In this document: positions 37,131-39,008 of the stretch, one piece after another
Position numbering within the stretch: position 1 is the first letter of the stretch
Layout: every line of letters starts with the position of its first letter
Assembly: GCA_031292695.1 (NCBI GenBank)
Contig: JARLGS010000518.1
Location: 1 to 39,008, forward strand
Direction: 5' to 3'
Source of the DNA: Mycobacterium sp.
Lineage (GTDB): Bacteria > Actinomycetota > Actinomycetes > Mycobacteriales > Mycobacteriaceae
DNA: 39,008 nucleotides
Notes under the pieces: model-generated
Seen by the model: the letters and a program-made list of their open reading frames with translations, nothing else
Databases searched by the model: none
What the model was told of the DNA's origin: nothing
Made by a program: the position numbers and the translations under genes

Positions 37131-38483
37131 ATGCCCGGACAACCCAACATCGTCTATTTTCACGTCGACAACCTAGGTATGGGCGAGCTCGGCTGCTACG
37201 GCGGTGGCATCCTGCGCGGGGCCGATACCGCCCGCATGGACGCCTTCGCGGCCGAGTCGCTGAAGTTGTCGCACTTCGTCGTCGAACCGCAGTGCACGCC
37301 AACACGTTCAGCGCTGATGACCGGGCGGTACCCGATCCGGTCGGGCAACCACACCATCGCCCTGGGTGGCAATGGTGGTGGCATCGTGGCCTGGGAGCGC
37401 ACCATGGGCGACATTCTGTCCGAGGCGGGTTACACCACAGCGTGTTTCGGGAAGTGGCACATCGGCGCCGAGGACGGCCGGTGGCCGACCGATCACGGAT
37501 TCGACGAGTGGTATGGCCCGGCGCGTACCTACGACGAGTGCCTGTGGCCCGACGATCCCTGGTACAAGGCCGAGCGCGACGGCTACTCGTACATGTACGA
37601 CGGCACCAAGGAAGACGGCGTCCGCACCACCGACCAGCAGCTGACGGTCAAGCTCAAGGGCGAGGTCGACGGCGAATACGACCGCCGGGCAAAGGCGTTC
37701 ATGAAGCGCAGCGTCGAAGAAGACAAGCCGTTCTACCTGTACCACAACCACTCGCTGATGCACTTCCCGATGGAGGTCCGTCCGGAATTCAAGGGTAAGA
37801 GCATCAATGGGGCGTGGGGTGATTCGCTGCTCATGCTCGATCACGACTTCGGCAGCATCCTGGATACGCTGACCGAACTCGGCATCGAGGACAACACCAT
37901 CGTCATCATGGCCGGGGACAACGGCGCCGAGGACCACCTGGCCGGACGCGGCACGGCGGGCTTCTTCGACGGGTCGTACTTCAGCTCCGCCGAGGGTGGT
38001 ATCCGGACCCCATGCCTGATTCGCTATCCCGGACACGTCCCGGTGCGCGAAAGCAACGAGATGGTGCACGTCACCGACATGTTCCCGACGCTGCTGCGCT
38101 GGGTCGGTTGCGATATCCCCGACGACCGGATCATCGACGGCATCGACCAGCGCGAATTCTTCGGTGGCGCAGAAGAATCCAACCGTGAGGGCTGCATGGT
38201 GTGGCTCAACGAGGAGTTACACGCGGTGAAATGGTCGCAGTTCAAGATCAACTTCAAGCGCCAGCAGCATTTCCACGACCCGGAGATCCCGTTGGGCTTC
38301 GCCCGCATCACCAACCTGTTGGAGGACCCGAAGGAACGTGAGGCGGTCAACCAGACCTGGGTGCGGTGGTGGGTGATGCAGCACGCGTACCGCTTCATCC
38401 AGGAGTTCGACGCCAGCGTCGAGACCGAACAGCTCATCCCGGCTGGGGCGCCCATCGATTTCGTTCCCGATCGAACCCAGTAG
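37131..38483 (+). CDS. Type I (formylglycine-dependent) sulfatase
   Basis: FGly signature CTPTRSALMTGRYPIRSG (CxPxR); TTACFGKWHIG; VIMAGDNGAEDH; EGGIRTPCLIRYPG. Confidence 0.95.
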   Translation: MPGQPNIVYFHVDNLGMGELGCYGGGILRGADTARMDAFAAESLKLSHFVVEPQCTPTRSALMTGRYPIRSGNHTIALGGNGGGIVAWERTMGDILSEAGYTTACFGKWHIGAEDGRWPTDHGFDEWYGPARTYDECLWPDDPWYKAERDGYSYMYDGTKEDGVRTTDQQLTVKLKGEVDGEYDRRAKAFMKRSVEEDKPFYLYHNHSLMHFPMEVRPEFKGKSINGAWGDSLLMLDHDFGSILDTLTELGIEDNTIVIMAGDNGAEDHLAGRGTAGFFDGSYFSSAEGGIRTPCLIRYPGHVPVRESNEMVHVTDMFPTLLRWVGCDIPDDRIIDGIDQREFFGGAEESNREGCMVWLNEELHAVKWSQFKINFKRQQHFHDPEIPLGFARITNLLEDPKEREAVNQTWVRWWVMQHAYRFIQEFDASVETEQLIPAGAPIDFVPDRTQ

Positions 38484-38487
38484 CACC

Positions 38488-38517
38488 GAAGCCCTGCCCC
38501 GACCGGGGCAGGGCTTC
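38488..38517 (+). terminator. Strong hairpin terminator after the sulfatase
   Basis: GAAGCCCTGCCCC-GACC-GGGGCAGGGCTTC: perfect 13-bp stem. Confidence 0.75.
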
Positions 38518-38535
38518 CCTGTCTGAGGGGATCAG

Positions 38536-38865
38536 CTAGACCGGCAGCATCAGATACATCAATATCAGCGCACCCTCGACTACGACAGCGAGTCCGACCG
38601 CCGGCAGGTGATGCATCGCAGAATAGTGCCCGTGCGCCAACTGCCGGCGACGGTGCGCGCCGAGGCCACACACCACCGCGGCGAGCGCCGCTACCGCGGC
38701 AACGACTGTCATGCGTGCCGTGTGGTGACCGCTGGTGAAGGTATCGCCGTTGCGAAGCACCACCAGGACTCCCGATGCGGCGATCGCCAGCACCGTGCGA
38801 TTCCAGGCCAGTGCCGTACGTTCAGTCTGCAGTCCGCGATCCTGCGCCAGCGCTTGGCGCGTCAT
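38536..38865 (-). CDS. DUF202-family membrane protein
   Basis: MTRQALAQDRGLQTERTALAWNRTVLAIAASGVLVVLRNG plus two further TM segments. Confidence 0.85.
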   Translation of the reverse strand: MTRQALAQDRGLQTERTALAWNRTVLAIAASGVLVVLRNGDTFTSGHHTARMTVVAAVAALAAVVCGLGAHRRRQLAHGHYSAMHHLPAVGLAVVVEGALILMYLMLPV

Positions 38866-39008
38866 TGGACCGTGGCCGTGATCGCCAAGACCACCGTGAC
38901 GAGTCCGATCAGGGCGAGTCCGGTGGTCAGGTAAGTGGGAGCGGACGCCGGCGGCAGCGGCTCGTCGTTGCGTATCGCCCGGTCCACCTGGCTCCACCGG
39001 CGGAGCCC
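38862..39008 (-). CDS. DUF202/YidH-like membrane protein, C-terminal part only
   Basis: RWSQVDRAIRNDEPLPPASAPTYLTTGLALIGLVTVVLAITATVQ*; ATGA coupling to the next DUF202 gene; cut by window end. Confidence 0.75.
   Translation of the reverse strand, partial: GLRRWSQVDRAIRNDEPLPPASAPTYLTTGLALIGLVTVVLAITATVQ

Noticed and set aside
1-39008. CRISPR array, rRNA genes, IS elements or prophage
   Set aside because: No regularly spaced repeats, rRNA sequence, transposase, integrase or phage structural genes seen on reading

Overview
The window looks like chromosomal DNA from a high-GC mycobacterium, probably a fast grower of the Mycolicibacterium type. The left ~22.6 kb follows the M. tuberculosis Rv1322A-Rv1343c gene order: methylmalonyl-CoA epimerase, fadA4, CnoX-like thioredoxin/TPR, glgB, glgE, glgP, dinG, pncB, clpS, DUF2017, P1/DmpA-type peptidase, rhomboid, Rv1339-like phosphodiesterase, rphA, rdgB, DUF3817, lprD-like. 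Compared with that order, mec-cysO-cysM and murI are absent, and a vgb-like lyase, two small ORFs and a TetR/haloalkane dehalogenase pair are inserted. Synteny then breaks at an uncharacterised membrane protein and a tRNA-Leu(UAG). The right part is accessory: type III glutamine synthetase with a GlnR-like site, desaturase plus two GAF-ANTAR genes, a coupled GT4 / alpha-alpha-barrel / GH130 operon, a NYN + OST-HTH (LOTUS) protein, a formylglycine-generating enzyme (FGE) / HutC-type GntR / sulfatase cassette, and a DUF202 pair. The best leads are the GT4/GH130 operon, the membrane protein beside the tRNA, the ACTACG-N3-CGTAGT palindrome found in two intergenic regions, hairpins carrying a GCGAGT core in convergent intergenic gaps, and the FGE promoter operator. 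All family calls come from reading the sequence and from recalled motifs; no database search was run.
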